Shown here: piece by piece, positions 23,137 through 34,294 of the stretch
How the letters are laid out: the number at the start of each line of letters is the position of its first letter
How positions within the stretch are numbered: position 1 is the stretch's first letter
Assembly: GCA_963971535.1 (NCBI GenBank)
Contig: OZ020585.1
Span: forward strand, 154,181,371-154,245,370
DNA from: Notolepis coatsorum
Taxonomy: Eukaryota; Chordata; Actinopteri; Aulopiformes; Paralepididae
DNA length: 64,000 bases
Direction: 5' to 3'
Notes under the pieces: generated by a model
Databases searched by the model: none
What the model was told of the DNA's origin: nothing
Seen by the model: only the letters and a program-made list of their open reading frames with translations
Program-made: the position numbers and the translations under genes

Positions 23137-24369
23137 TCAGGCCAGTGATGCTATACTTTGTATGACGTTATGTATTAGCACATTTACCCCTGATATGTTT
23201 GGATGGATGCCATCGGGTCTGTAATGGTCTTTCCTGGACCAGAGCAGATCAAAGTTATTTATATAGCAAAGTCCTATAGTAGTACAGTGGGTCTGTAGCC
23301 ATTTGTGCAACCAGAACAGACGGCTAAATCGCTCAGATCCACGACCCATGGATGGAATGGGGCCAGACACAATGCATATTTTACCCAGGCTTTCAATAGT
23401 GAGTATTAGTGATTCAAAGTCAGATTGGAGTTTAACGGATTGTCTAGCCATTACGTCATTTGCTCCGATATGAATAATAACGGTGTGGGCGGACGGATAT
23501 CTCTCGATGATTTCGGGAGTACACTCCAGTAAGTCAGTAACTTTTAAACCGGAAAAACAATACGTAATGCCGTGTGGTATTTGCAAAAACCTGGTGATGG
23601 AATCTCCGATGAGTAGGATCTCTGGCTGTTCCTGGATGCATTCCCCGTCGTAGATGGCCAGGTTTCTATGGTGAAAAGCCGCAGGAGTAGCGTCTGCATT
23701 GCTGGCGGAGTTAGACGGTTGGTCGGGCAGCAGCGCCGTGAGGAGGGGCTCATTCACAGCGGCATTTCCATCGATGACACTCGCCGTTTGAATGATCATC
23801 CTGGTATGTGCTGCAGAGCACCGCAGACGAGGGCGTTTAAACTTTGGGGAGTCGGACCCATCGCGTGAGTCTGGGGAGCTTGGCGATGCGAGAGCAAACA
23901 GGGCAGAGCGCTTTCTGCTCCGGGGCGCAGATATACTTCCATGGTTGAGTTGTGAGCTGGAGAGGGCCGTCGTCCTGGTAGCTTCGCTTGGAGCCTGGCT
24001 AGTAGCTAGGCTAGTAGCTATCCTCGGATAGTCTTTGAGCAAAGCTACACTACTAGCAGCAGGAGACGGAAACGAAGGAGAGCCAAGGATGCTGGAATCA
24101 CTACAAAGAGGATTGAATCGGTTTGATAGTTGAGGTGAATCAACGGGATCATAGAGAGGAAGGGAGAGCTTCCGTCGGCCCCTCACCACTGTCGCCCAGG
24201 AGGGACTGCTGGTGCAGCCTGCGTCCGCTTGTTCCATGCTAGCCAGCTTGGACATTAGCTCCGTTTGACGCTTGATAAGATCCACTACTAGTATCTCGAT
24301 GTTCTTCAGTTCCGTTCGCATCTCTGCGACATCTGATGTTGGAGCCATTTCCTCGGGGGAGCTCAGCAC
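23137..24369 (-). CDS. L2 LINE ORF1 with SGNH-type esterase domain
   Basis: 410 codons, uninterrupted. Residues 10-50 form a likely short coiled coil (MRTELKNIEILVVDLIKRQ). The next 170 residues are Ser/Pro-rich and probably disordered, with a basic patch SRKRSALF and KFKRPRLR that could bind nucleic acid. The C-terminal third is an SGNH-hydrolase fold: IGDSITRF near residue 255 (catalytic Ser), GANDV near 304 and DGIHPN near 386 (catalytic Asp/His). Esterase-bearing ORF1 proteins are known from fish L2/CR1-clade LINEs; their role in retrotransposition is not settled. It precedes ORF2 by 63 bp in another frame, so ORF2 would need reinitiation or a similar mechanism. Confidence 0.85.
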   Translation of the reverse strand: MLSSPEEMAPTSDVAEMRTELKNIEILVVDLIKRQTELMSKLASMEQADAGCTSSPSWATVVRGRRKLSLPLYDPVDSPQLSNRFNPLCSDSSILGSPSFPSPAASSVALLKDYPRIATSLATSQAPSEATRTTALSSSQLNHGSISAPRSRKRSALFALASPSSPDSRDGSDSPKFKRPRLRCSAAHTRMIIQTASVIDGNAAVNEPLLTALLPDQPSNSASNADATPAAFHHRNLAIYDGECIQEQPEILLIGDSITRFLQIPHGITYCFSGLKVTDLLECTPEIIERYPSAHTVIIHIGANDVMARQSVKLQSDFESLILTIESLGKICIVSGPIPSMGRGSERFSRLFWLHKWLQTHCTTIGLCYINNFDLLWSRKDHYRPDGIHPNISGVNVLIHNVIQSIASLA

Positions 24370-24666
24370 TGTGAGTACTGTAGCGTGTAGCTGTAGCTAT
24401 GGCAACAACAAGCGCCGATAGCTTTAGGTCACGTCCAGTAAGAAGTCACATAAAACCAATAAATCCAACAGTATAAACGATAAGAGCAAAAGTCACAGTG
24501 ATCAGTTAAGATCACTGGTTAAAAGATGGTAAAAAGAAAGAAAACAGTCTAAAGTTTGAAAGTTTGGGAGGTCCGCAAAAACACGTCCGTTCAGTAGTAA
24601 GTAACCGGAGTGTAGTGGATCCAACCAACTAACACACAGGAATGCAGGAGGAGGAGTCGTAGAGTA
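24370..24666 (-). promoter_or_regulatory. 5' UTR of L2-B
   Basis: Non-coding sequence upstream of ORF1, ending at the broken BEL LTR. It includes about 110 bp (24480-24590) that resembles pieces of the same element's 3' UTR: CACAGTGATCAGTTAAGATCA (20-mer shared with about 19190-19210) and the GTTTGAAAGTTTGGGAGGTC block. If the element has its own promoter it should lie here, but no promoter motif stands out. Confidence 0.5.
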
Positions 24667-25395
24667 GCAAATATATTCCAGCCGCAAAGGGCTATGTAGT
24701 CGTCGGGTAGATTAATCCAGTGTACATGTCCATACGGTTCTCGTCTAGGTCTCCTCGGGTGAAAGCGCCATGTGGTCAGCCCAGCCTGGATAAGAACTCT
24801 AGCTAATACGAGGAAGCGTTGGAGATGCTGGTCACTGTAGAACTTTAACCGCACGATACACTATACACAAATAGACTATTAATGACTTAATAGAAATATG
24901 TCGCACTCGACGGTATAGTGCCAAACTCTGACAATTCAGTTATTAATTCGCACGCGGTCTCAATGCTCTATTCTGGGGCCAAACAGGCCATACTTCACCG
25001 CACATTGTATCGTGGGTGAGGCTTCAACTTATCCGTAACATACTAAGGCTAAGAAGGCTACGGGGGTAAGGGGCTTCTATATTCACCTGCGCCGTATTTA
25101 TACGCACGGTGAACAAACTAGTACCAATCTCATTTCTGTCGCGTATCCCTGGGCAAGGCCGGGCATGTCCAGACACATCTTGACGGTGACTTTGAACCTG
25201 GCTCCGGAGGCCGGTCCCTGGCGCCGGTGGACCGCTGTCCAATAGGAGAATGGAACTATTATGGTCTGGGCTAAAGGGATATTCCGTGTATATGTACAAG
25301 GAATATACAGGGGATATCAAACGATATACAAATACGATGCAATATATATCAATAAATAAATATATATATTCGGTTTAATCTGATCCTTTGTAACA
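24667..25395 (-). repeat. 3' LTR of BEL-2, second part
   Basis: Matches 32083-32809 from CAAATATATTCCAG to the terminal CTTTGTAACA. It contains the boundary with the internal region at 25396. Confidence 0.92.
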
Positions 25396-25409
25396 GCCGC
25401 CCCCTAATT
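25396..25409 (-). other. Polypurine tract of BEL-2
   Basis: On the minus strand AATTAGGGGGCGGC lies directly against the 3' LTR, the place where plus-strand DNA synthesis starts in LTR elements. Confidence 0.65.
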
Positions 25410-25489
25410 AGTCCCACCTAATTAGCTAAGCAGAGACAGATTAACCGCACTGTCCACTACTCAATGTCTGTTGTGAGGGGTCTGTCAGT

Positions 25490-28400
25490 TCACAAAGTCA
25501 TGGGGTCATGGTCGTCATCGATGGTATCGGGGAGCCTTGGCAGTTCTATTAGCCTCGCCACGGGTCGGGTGTAGATCCGCCCTTGGACGAGCACTTCGGC
25601 TGCTCGGACCTTTCCGTCGGCACCGGTGATCACTTTGCTTACGCGGCTGGCCGGCCACATAGCTCGGGGTAGTGACTGGTCGATAATCATGACGACTGTT
25701 CCTTCTGTCAAATTGTCTCTCTCTTTCACCCATTTCTGGCGGGTCTGTAGAGACGGTAGGTAGTGGAGTAGGAAGCTGTTCCAAAACTTGTCAGCCAATA
25801 CTTGACTGTACCTCCACATTCTTCGGCCGTTCGCTTCTTCAGGCCTGTACATTGTCTGTGGTAGCGCGGGGTCCAGCCGCCCCATCAAGAGTGTGTTGGG
25901 GGTGACTGGGTCGACATCTGCTACATCACTTGAGACGTAACCGAGGGGCTTTGAGTTCAATACTCCCTCGATCTCCGTGAGGACTGTCATTAGGACTTCT
26001 TCCGCCACGGTCTGGGCCCCAAGCACGGCGTACAGGGCTGTCTTTATTGAACGTACTTCTCGTTCCCAAGTTCCACCGAAGTGAGGTGCGTTCGGGGGAT
26101 TAAACTGGAAGTCAATCTGGTATGGAGCGAGGTGGGTCTTAAGTTCTGGGCCCATAGCTTGGAAGCTCTCTCTCAGCTCTCTTTCTCCGCCTTTGAAGTT
26201 TGTCCCGTGATCAGACAACAATATAGACGGTTTACCTTTCCGCGATGTGAATCTTCGGAAGGCCATAAGGAATGAGTCTGTGCTCATGGTTGGAAGGAGT
26301 TCTATATGCATCGATCGGGTGGTCATGCATTTGAATACAATACCCCACCGCTTCTCGGTTCCTCTTCCTTTCTTTATATACAGCGGGCCGAAACAGTCCA
26401 TACCGGTGGAGTGAAAGGGCTTGTCGCCGAGTCGGAGGCGACAGGGAGGTAGGTCAGCCATCCGGGGTATACTGGGCTGCGCTCGCCACTTACGACAGTC
26501 TAGACAGGTTCGCTGGAAGCGCCGCACTGCTTCTCTCCCTTGCAGTATCCAATAACGACGTCTGATCTCCGCGAAGACTCTCTCTGCCCCGGCGTGATGC
26601 ACATCCTCGTCGTATTTCTTTATGATCAGCTCTGTGACCTTGTGTCGGCTGTTTAAGACTATCGGGTACTTGACGTCATCCGGTAAGTCTGGAGCTCTCC
26701 GCAGACGACCACCCACTCTGATGAGACCATGGGCGTCGCTCTCGGGGGCTAGGTGGAGCAGTCTGCTGTCTGATGGGACGGGCTTTGCTCCCTGTAGACA
26801 GTCTAGCTCATCGGGGAACGAGTCTCTCTGGGCTTGTTGTAGTAGAAGAAGTTCCGCTTCTTCGTAGTCAGCTGCAGTAATGTCAGTAGTGAGCTGAACC
26901 TCTGGGTGGTGCCACAGGAATGTCTTTAGCTGCGCACTCTCTAGGGTGAGGCAATCGTCTATGTCGGGGTCTGTGGAGACGAGTGTGTTCAATCCACAGA
27001 ACATAGATTTCTTGTTTTCTGCCTCCTCTTTACTCGCTTCCCGTGGGGTGGGTGTAGGCCACTCTTCTTCCGGGAGCTTGAGGAACTCTGGCCCGTCACT
27101 GTATAGGTTGTGACGGGTGAGGTCATCCAGGGACATTCCCCGGGTGATGATGTCAGCTGCGTTGTGTTTTGTGTCCACATACCTCCAGCTTGCTACTTCT
27201 GTTAAATCTTGAATCTCTGTGACTCTGACTCCCACGAAGACCTTGTATCTGCACGAATCAGACCGGATCCATGTGAGTACTGTCGTGGAGTCTGACCACA
27301 AGATTGTTCTTTGCACCGGAATGGTGAGTTCACGTTGGATTAACGTGGCGAGTTGCGCTCCTGCTAGGGCTGCGCAGAGCTCTAGACGCGGGATAGATTG
27401 TTGCTTTCGTGGGGCTATTCTTGAGCGAGCCAGGATGAAGGCAGTATGTATTTCTCCTCCCTCCTCTCGGGCACGGAAGTAGGCCACCGAACCGTAGGCT
27501 ACTTCGGAGGCGTCGCTGAAGACGTGCAGGTCCATCTGGCACGTCTCCGGCCTCACTGTGGGTGGGAAGTAGCTGCGGCGTATGTTAACACCTGGGAGTG
27601 AGCTGAGTTCCGTCTCCCACTCTCTCCATGTGGATGCAAGGTGTTCGGGTATGTGGTCGTCCCAGCCCTGGTCCTTGTCCCATAACGCTCTTACAATCAT
27701 CTTTGCCCTGGTGGTGTAAGGTAGAATACATCCCAACGGGTCATATTGTCTGGCGAGTGTTCTGTATACACTCCGTCTGGTGGTAGTGCCTGAGATCAAA
27801 GCCGCCTTTGATCAGGGAGGCGCGGAGCTTGAGTAGAAGGGCCTCGGCTTCTTCTGGCGTCGAGACGCTTTGCAGACAGTTGTCCACGTAGAAACTATTT
27901 TCTACACTTTTTCGGACCTCTTCATCAGCTGCTGGGTCCTCTGCGACGTGTTTTTGCAGTGCAAACGTAGCACAGCATGGGCTGCATGTGGTTCCGAAAG
28001 GGAGGACTTCCCATTGATAGATGGCTGGTTGCTCATCCCCGATCCTCTCTCTCCATAGGAACCGCAGCAGGGGCTTGTCCTCTGGGGAGAGGCTGCGCAA
28101 TACTGGGGGGTCGCTGCTGGCCCGCTGCCGGAGATCAAAGCCACCTTTGATCAGGGAGGCGCGGAGCAGCGCACGACGTCGCCAGTCAGTTTTCTTTATG
28201 TGTCCCGCTGTGATTCGCTTGTTAATCTCAGCGCGGTACACAGTCTCTTGAGCGGGGTCTCTGGCTAGGCGCCGCTCTGTGTTCAATAGATACCGCTCCG
28301 TCGCTTCTTTTGGGGCGTGGAAGGTAGGCATACCCTCTCGCCTCAGGAGTGGAGTTGCGTATCTCATCACTCCGTTGACTTTGACTCTCTTTGTCCCTTG

Positions 28401-31400
28401 CTCGAGGAGTGCTATAGCGTAAATGTCTTCCTTGGAACGAATGTCTTTCTTTTCGTTCTTAAAGGGCATTGTCTCTAGTGTCCATAGCCTCTCGACATGC
28501 TGTAGGAGGGTGGTGTCTTCTTCTGTCACTCTGGAGTGGAGGCAGCTAGTGGCTGCTGTTCGGTTAAGAGACTTAGCGAGGGGGCCTTGTAATGTCCATC
28601 CTAGGCGGGTCTCGACTGCTGCAGGACAGCCTCTGGGCCCTGTGTGGACCCGGTCTATCGGGACTATGAGGTCTGCATGGTCGGAGCCTATAAGCAGGGT
28701 CGGGGTGGCGCCGTCTATGAGCGGGATAGGTAGTTGACGCAGGTGCACATATTTATCCATCAACTTGGCGATGGGGTAGGTGTACTGCGACAGGCCTATT
28801 TCTTGGCTGGCGAAAGCATTAGTAATCCTATACCGTCTCTCTGGCTGCCCGCTTGCTGCGATAGTGAAGGAGACATTCTCGCCCTTTATCGTCTTTAGAT
28901 CTCTTCTTATTGTCCGAATCGTCATCTGGTTTTCGCTCCCCCGCAGCCCCAGCTGGGCCGCAGCGGACGCGAGGAGAAGGGTCTTCTCTGACCCGTCGTC
29001 AAGGACGGCGTAAGTGTCCATGACCTTGTCTTGGTAACTCAGTGTTACGCGGACCACCTTTAAGAGCACTCGGGCGCCCCCGCTGCTGGCGGGGTCAATG
29101 TACATAACACTTGCCTTTGTGCTGCTTGAGGGTGCAGGCTTTCTTCTGTTACTGTCGTGTAGGACATCTAGGTGGGCTCCGTCACACCGACTACACCTCT
29201 TCTTTAAGCGGCAGTCGGCTGCCATGTGACTGCGCGCACATCGGTAACAGCGTCGGTTGGACTTTATCCATTGACCCACCTCGTCTGCGGTCATCTTCTT
29301 GAACGTGTCACATTGTGACAACCAGTGTTCCTTTTCGCAGTACGGGCACACCATCTTCCACTTCTCTTTCATCGAGGGGGTACTGTGGTTCTTGCTGCTC
29401 GGTACTGGTTCTGATTGGTGCATGACGGTCACCAATCTTCGGCCATCGTTTGCTCTCCTAGGTCCCTCTCTGGAGCTTGGGGTGCTCCGCATGAACGTAT
29501 CCAACCGTAGGCTGTTGACTTCTCTCGCCAGGAAGTCTGCTAGGTCTAGGAGGGATGGCTCGGGACCGTTAGGATCACGGTGGTCTCTTTGCCGCCTGAA
29601 GCGCTCTTGTCGGGCGGGCGGAAGCTTCTCTAAAATCCTCTCGACATTAGAGTTTGCGTACAGTTCGTGCATACCCTTTTCTCTTTGCGCCCCCAGCATC
29701 CCTACCAGGGATTGTACCTTGATAGACAGGTCATCTAGTGAGCGATTGTCTGTGGCTGGGGGTAGGCGGTCAATATGCCTTATCTCTTGTATTACGTAAT
29801 CCCATATGCGTCCATATCTTTGGTCGAGTGCTGCTAGAGCCGCTGTGTATGGGGTAGTAGAGGTGGCATAGGCCAGCGCTATATTGTGCGCTCGGGGCAC
29901 CTTGAGGTGCTTCAGTAGGATAGCATACTTGTACGGTTCGTCAGCTACATCGGACATCATTGTCTCTAAGCACATTCGTAGCTCCGTGTACTGTGCTCTG
30001 TTCTCGTGGGTGAAGTCCGGAAACGTCGGTGTGCCAATGTATGATGCCATGGATGGCTGGCACAGCGGTGAGCGTTGGAAGAGAGGCCTCCTAGGCGAGT
30101 CTCCTCTTACGCCTCTTGGTGGGCTGGTACCTGCTGGGTACCATGGCCCGCGTATCCAGGTGCTATTCCTCGGGGCTGGTCGTGCGTCAAGCTCACCCGT
30201 GAATTGAGTCGGGGGTCTGTAGCGCAGAGCCGCGGGGGTAGAGCCTGGGCTGTACTGGACCTCCTGGTCCTGTGGAGTTCTGTGCTGCTGTCGGGCTTGA
30301 CTCTCCTCCTCTCCCTCTTCTTCTTGCTCTGGCAGGTCCTCTAGATCCTGTAGTCGTCTATTTAGCCTCTCCGCGGTGTAGACCGTTTCTTCCTTGTAGC
30401 TGGTCCTCGCGTGGACCGGTCGGGGAAGGAGTTCGGAGGGGGGTATAGGCTCTCTCTGGTGGTCGGGCTCAGGGTCGCTTGATCGGGTAGGGGAGGGTGC
30501 CCTTGACCCGTGTCTTGACGAGGCCCTGGAACCCCGTGCGGAGGGAGGGGGTGTCGCCCTGGCGATCAGCTGCTCCATTATCTGCGCTTGTAATCGGTCG
30601 CGCTCGGCTTCGCGCTTGGTGAGAGCAAGGTCGCGCTCCGCTTCTCTTTGGGCACCGGCAGCGGCGCGCTGGGCTTCGGCGGCGGCGCGCTCTGCTTCGG
30701 TGGCGGCGCGCTCTGCTTCGGCCCGGTCTCTTACCATATTCTCTTCCGTCTGAAGGCGTCTAATCTCTAGACGTATACGATCTTCGTCGCTCCGTTGCTG
30801 CGCTTGAAGGCGTTCTCTTTCCATGGAAGAATGTTCGCGCTCGCTAAGCATCTGTGCTTGGAGTCGATCGCGCTCTGTAGAGGCTGCTAGGCTGGCGAGG
30901 AATGCCTGTGCCAGCATCTTGTCCGCCCCGCTGGGGGAAGACGCTGGTTGAGGTGATCCGCTCCTGGCGGTACTCGTTGGAGATCTGTTCTCCTGTGGCG
31001 AGTCCTGGAGATCCATCTCCGGGGTGTCTTTCTCTTCATGTAGCGGGTAGAGTTCCATCCCTGGAGAGCTGTCTTTATCCTGGAGCTCTCCGGGGACTAC
31101 TTATTCGGTCTTGGCGGGGGGTAAAGTCGTGTCAGGTCCCTCCTGGTCCCTACCGTGAGCTTGGTCAGTTACGCTAGAACCCACTAGGGCCTCTATTGGC
31201 GGGGTAGCCTGGGCGATAGGGTCGGACATAATTTTACTATCTACTTTTTCCGCGTTTACCGTTGGTAGAAGGCTAGGTAGTATATTGGCAACGTAATCCT
31301 CTAAGTACTGAGGTGTCTGCCGTCTACGCTGCGGGCGATCTACTTTAGGAGAACCGTTTTGTGGAGTGTTCATCATAGGCCATGTCAATATTAATACCAC
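25490..31400 (-). pseudogene. gag-pol region of BEL-2, fossil
   Basis: Parts in order on the minus strand: gag with a long Arg/Glu/Ala coiled coil (about 30.5-31.0 kb) and a capsid-like region sharing HNIALAY and LDQRYGR with BEL-1 (about 29.5-30.1 kb); Cys-rich zinc-knuckle region (about 29.15-29.35 kb); aspartic protease-like block around YAVLDDGS (about 29.0 kb); reverse transcriptase (about 27.8-28.4 kb); RNase H-type block around FSDASEVAYG and LWSDSTT (about 27.2-27.5 kb); integrase with zinc finger, then GMDCFGPL, SDHGTNFKGGE and FGGTWERE core motifs (about 26.0-26.6 kb), and a C-terminal domain common in BEL/Pao integrases (about 25.55-25.9 kb). This order is that of BEL/Pao. About two or three breaks. 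Confidence 0.9.
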
Positions 31401-31425
31401 TATATTAATATTACACTAGTTACCA

Positions 31426-31442
31426 TCCGGCTCGAAGGACCA
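31426..31442 (-). other. Primer-binding site of BEL-2, tRNA-Tyr type
   Basis: TCCGGCTCGAAGGACCA on the + strand equals the 3' end of tRNA-Tyr with CCA. It lies 2 bp from the 5' LTR, identical to the BEL-1 site. Confidence 0.85.
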
Positions 31443-31444
31443 AT

Positions 31445-32809
31445 TGTAACTGAGGGGTACAATTCCCTGACTGTATTGATAAGTATGGTATCATTAAACC
31501 ACTACCGCTTTATGTACTTTAATTACTGGCCATACAGTACACGATATATGAATATGATGAACACTTCCCACAATGAAATCGGTTCCAAACAAAGGTATAA
31601 TCAAGTATTTAATGGAGCAAAAGGTACATAGGATACTTTACATTATTCTTTGAATGCACTTGTAAGGCAAAGGAGTATGCGTAGGCAAATCAATAATGAA
31701 TGTCCATTCTCTGGTTACGCAGGAGGTAATTATACAACCTGAATCTTAGGGAATTATATCTATGGTACACTAGTAATATAGCGGGAGATACTGGAAGGGG
31801 TCCCCCTGGTTGTAAGCAAGCTGGGGTAGAAGATCTGTCGGTAGTAGAACGTCTGGTCAACGATGACTAAGGAGACTTCAGGTACAGAAGCCGGTGCAGT
31901 AGCCTCTTGATCCACAGACGAATACAGCTGTTCTCCGTAGACTGTAGACTGTAGCTCCACAGTGAAGAAAGCTAGTCGGCCTCAGGCTCTCTGAGGCGCC
32001 GACTCGACTTGACTCCTCGCGGGGTAAATCCAACACGTGCAGGCGTCTGCGATTATACGCTCCATAAATCACAGGACCAAAGCAAATATATTCCAGCCGC
32101 AAAGGGCTATGTAGTCGTCGGGTAGATTAATCCAGTGTACATGTCCATACGGTTCTCGTCTAGGTCTCCTCGGGTGAAAGCGCCATGTGGTCAGCCCAGC
32201 CTGGATAAGAACTCTAGCTAATACGAGGAAGCGTTGGAGATGCTGGTCACTGTAGAACTTTAACCGCACGATACACTATACACAAATAGACTATTAATGA
32301 CTTAATAGAAATATGTCGCACTCGACGGTATAGCGCCAAACTCTGACAATTCAGTTATTAATTTGCACGCGGTCTCAATGCTCTATTCTGGGGCCAAACA
32401 GGCCATACTTCACCGCACGTTGTATCGTGGGTGAGGCTTCAACTTATCCGTAACATACTAAGGCTAAGAAGGCTACGGGGGTAAGGGGCTTCTATATTCA
32501 CCTGCGCCGTATTTATTTGCACGGTGAACAAACTAGTACCAATCTCATTTCTGTCGCGTATCCCTGGGCAAGGCCGGGCATGTCCAGACACATCTTGACG
32601 GTGACTTTGAACCTGGCTCCGGAGGCCGGTCCCTGGCGCCGGTGGACCGCTGTCCAATAGGAGAATGGAACTATTATGGTCTGGGCTAAAGGGATATTCC
32701 GTGTATATGTACAAGGAATATACAGGGGATATCAAACGATATACAAAACTATGCAATATATATCAATAAATAAATATATATATTCGGTTTAATCTGATCC
32801 TTTGTAACA
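31445..32809 (-). repeat. 5' LTR of BEL-2
   Basis: 1365 bp, TGTAAC...GTAACA on the + strand, uninterrupted. It serves as the template for recognising the split 3' LTR. Confidence 0.93.
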
Positions 32810-32814
32810 GTAAG
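32810..32814. repeat. Target-site duplication of BEL-2, right
   Basis: GTAAG, identical to 18431-18435. Confidence 0.9.
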
Positions 32815-33018
32815 TCTTCATATTCTACCGCTTGGTGCCATGTACGCACGGTCGGAGCTGTGCGTAGATATACGCACAATCTCAAGCACACGTTAATATT
32901 GATAAATCCCACACTTTGCTTAGAAATTATCGTACGCACGGTTTATGCACATACTGTATCTGTGCGTACGCAGCATTGATAAATGAGGGCCCAGGACTCG
33001 GACTCGAGTCTGAGTCCT
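32815..33018. mobile_element. Harbinger end fragment in head-to-head orientation
   Basis: 32815-32992 is the complement of the left end of Harbinger copy B (33019 onward): both contain GATAATTTCTAAGCAAAGTG-like and GTGCGTAGATATACGCACA-like blocks and close with the GGGCCCTCATTTATCAA terminus. The 26-bp spacer 32993-33018 is itself a near-perfect palindrome (AGGACTCGGACTC against AGGACTCAGACTC). The BEL-2 right end abuts it directly. Confidence 0.75.
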
Positions 33019-33555
33019 GGGCCCTCATTCATCAATGGTGCGTACACACAGATATGTGCGTAACCCGTGCGTACGATCATTTCTAAGCAAAGTGTGGGAC
33101 TTATCAATTTGAACGTGTGCTTGACTTTGTGCATATATTTACGCACAGCTCCGACCGTGCGTACCTGGCGCCCGGTGGTAGAATATTATTATTGCAACGC
33201 GGAAATAAGCTTCCGTGCATTACTTCCAACACTGGCGCGTGTTCTGTATGACCCGTAATTCATTATAGTTCATTGTAAAATAGCGACTGTAGTGTAATTA
33301 TAATGTGCTCACACGCAAACAAGAGGTTGGCCTGCTTGTTTGGCACGGGGGGCAGACGCAGAACACCCACCTCCAAACGCGATTAAATGTTGTTTCAAAT
33401 AAAAAGCTAAATACTATTATTTTGTGTGTCATGTTTCCAAATAAGATTAGGTCACAACGAAATGCTTTCTACTTCAATTTGTTGGTTAGAATAGATGACC
33501 TCCGTTGAAACTTCACTGAGACTAACAGTCTATTTGTGAGCTCCCGCACAGACGT

Positions 33556-33830
33556 GATAATAATAATAATAGCTTCATTTTATATAGTGCCTTTCAAGAG
33601 ACCCAAGGTCGCTTTACATAGATAGGGGGGGGAATAACAAAGTAACAAACATAGTGGACAGACACAAGATATAAATATGATGATGGAATTCAAGTTCAAG
33701 TTTGTATTGATCACATATAGGCAGGCTACACATGGCGTAGGCTACCTCATACATGGCAGGGAGATTCATTGTTCTTGTATATGCTCTTGTATCGTTGTAA
33801 TATAGGCTATCTAATAGCGACATGAAAATA
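33556..33830. repeat. LINE-type tail and repeated block in Harbinger copy B
   Basis: An (ATA)n run leads into TATATAGTGCCTTTCAAGAG, a LINE/SINE-type 3' tail. The following 33590-33830 (including ATTGATCACATATAGGCAGG and TGGCGTAGGCTAC) reappears inverted at about 42860-43030. Confidence 0.6.
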
Positions 33831-34294
33831 GATGGTATGCCTCTACAAATCATATGCAGGTAGAAAATTGACGGAAAATCCATCGCGATTTGGAATAGAA
33901 TTAAGGAGAACTTTAATCCCTGGGTATTAATCGAACGAAACGGGAAAAGGCAGTCATATTCCAGCACGGTCTTTATTAGTGTTTGCGCTGCCCAGGCAGC
34001 AATGGTTAATAGATATCATATCCAATATCACCGTGTATATGTCTGTCAGCCTGTCGCGTGTTTCTCCCATAACACGCTTCGCTCTGCTTAGTCCACTTCT
34101 CCACATACGCTGTATTTGGGGGGCTTTGCCATTGTTGGGCGAGGTGGGTGGAATTTCGGGGCTGTGGGCAGAATACGGGTCATATTAACACCCACGATAT
34201 AGTGTTCTTCCCCCTTCCTACTGTATAAGAAAGAATTAAAAACGCATTGCAACGAGAACAGAGGTTATTTGTTGAGTTTATGTGTATTACAAAA

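Larger units (their letters stand above)
19076..24666 (-). mobile_element. Full-length L2-type LINE with two open ORFs (L2-B), nested in the BEL-2 LTR
   Basis: A LINE on the minus strand. The 3' end carries a (TAAG)n tail (19076-19102) and an AAAGCACCTTTCATACA-type 3' terminus common in fish L2/CR1 elements. Then come a long repeat-rich 3' UTR (to 20151), ORF2 (20152-23073), ORF1 (23137-24369) and about 300 bp of 5' UTR. It interrupts the BEL-2 3' LTR, so it is younger than that insertion. No clear target duplication is seen (at most AAG/TAG). Both ORFs are uninterrupted, so this may be a recently active copy; whether it can still move is unknown. Confidence 0.9.
18436..32809 (-). mobile_element. 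BEL/Pao LTR retrotransposon (BEL-2) with a nested L2 LINE, fossil
   Basis: A complete insertion on the minus strand: 5' LTR (31445-32809), tRNA-Tyr-type primer-binding site, gag and pol, polypurine tract, and 3' LTR (18436-25395, split by an L2 LINE). It is bounded by the 5-bp duplication GTAAG, usual for the family. The two LTRs, about 1365 bp each without the L2, differ at only about ten positions by eye, so the insertion is recent: on fish neutral rates, low single-digit millions of years or less. The coding region is broken, with about two or three breaks; no envelope gene is seen. BEL-1 at the left edge is an older relative. Confidence 0.92.

Noticed and set aside
31426-31442. Possible tRNA-Tyr gene fragment
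   Set aside because: Only the 3' 17 bases including CCA are present, 2 bp from an LTR, in two BEL copies; this is a primer-binding site.
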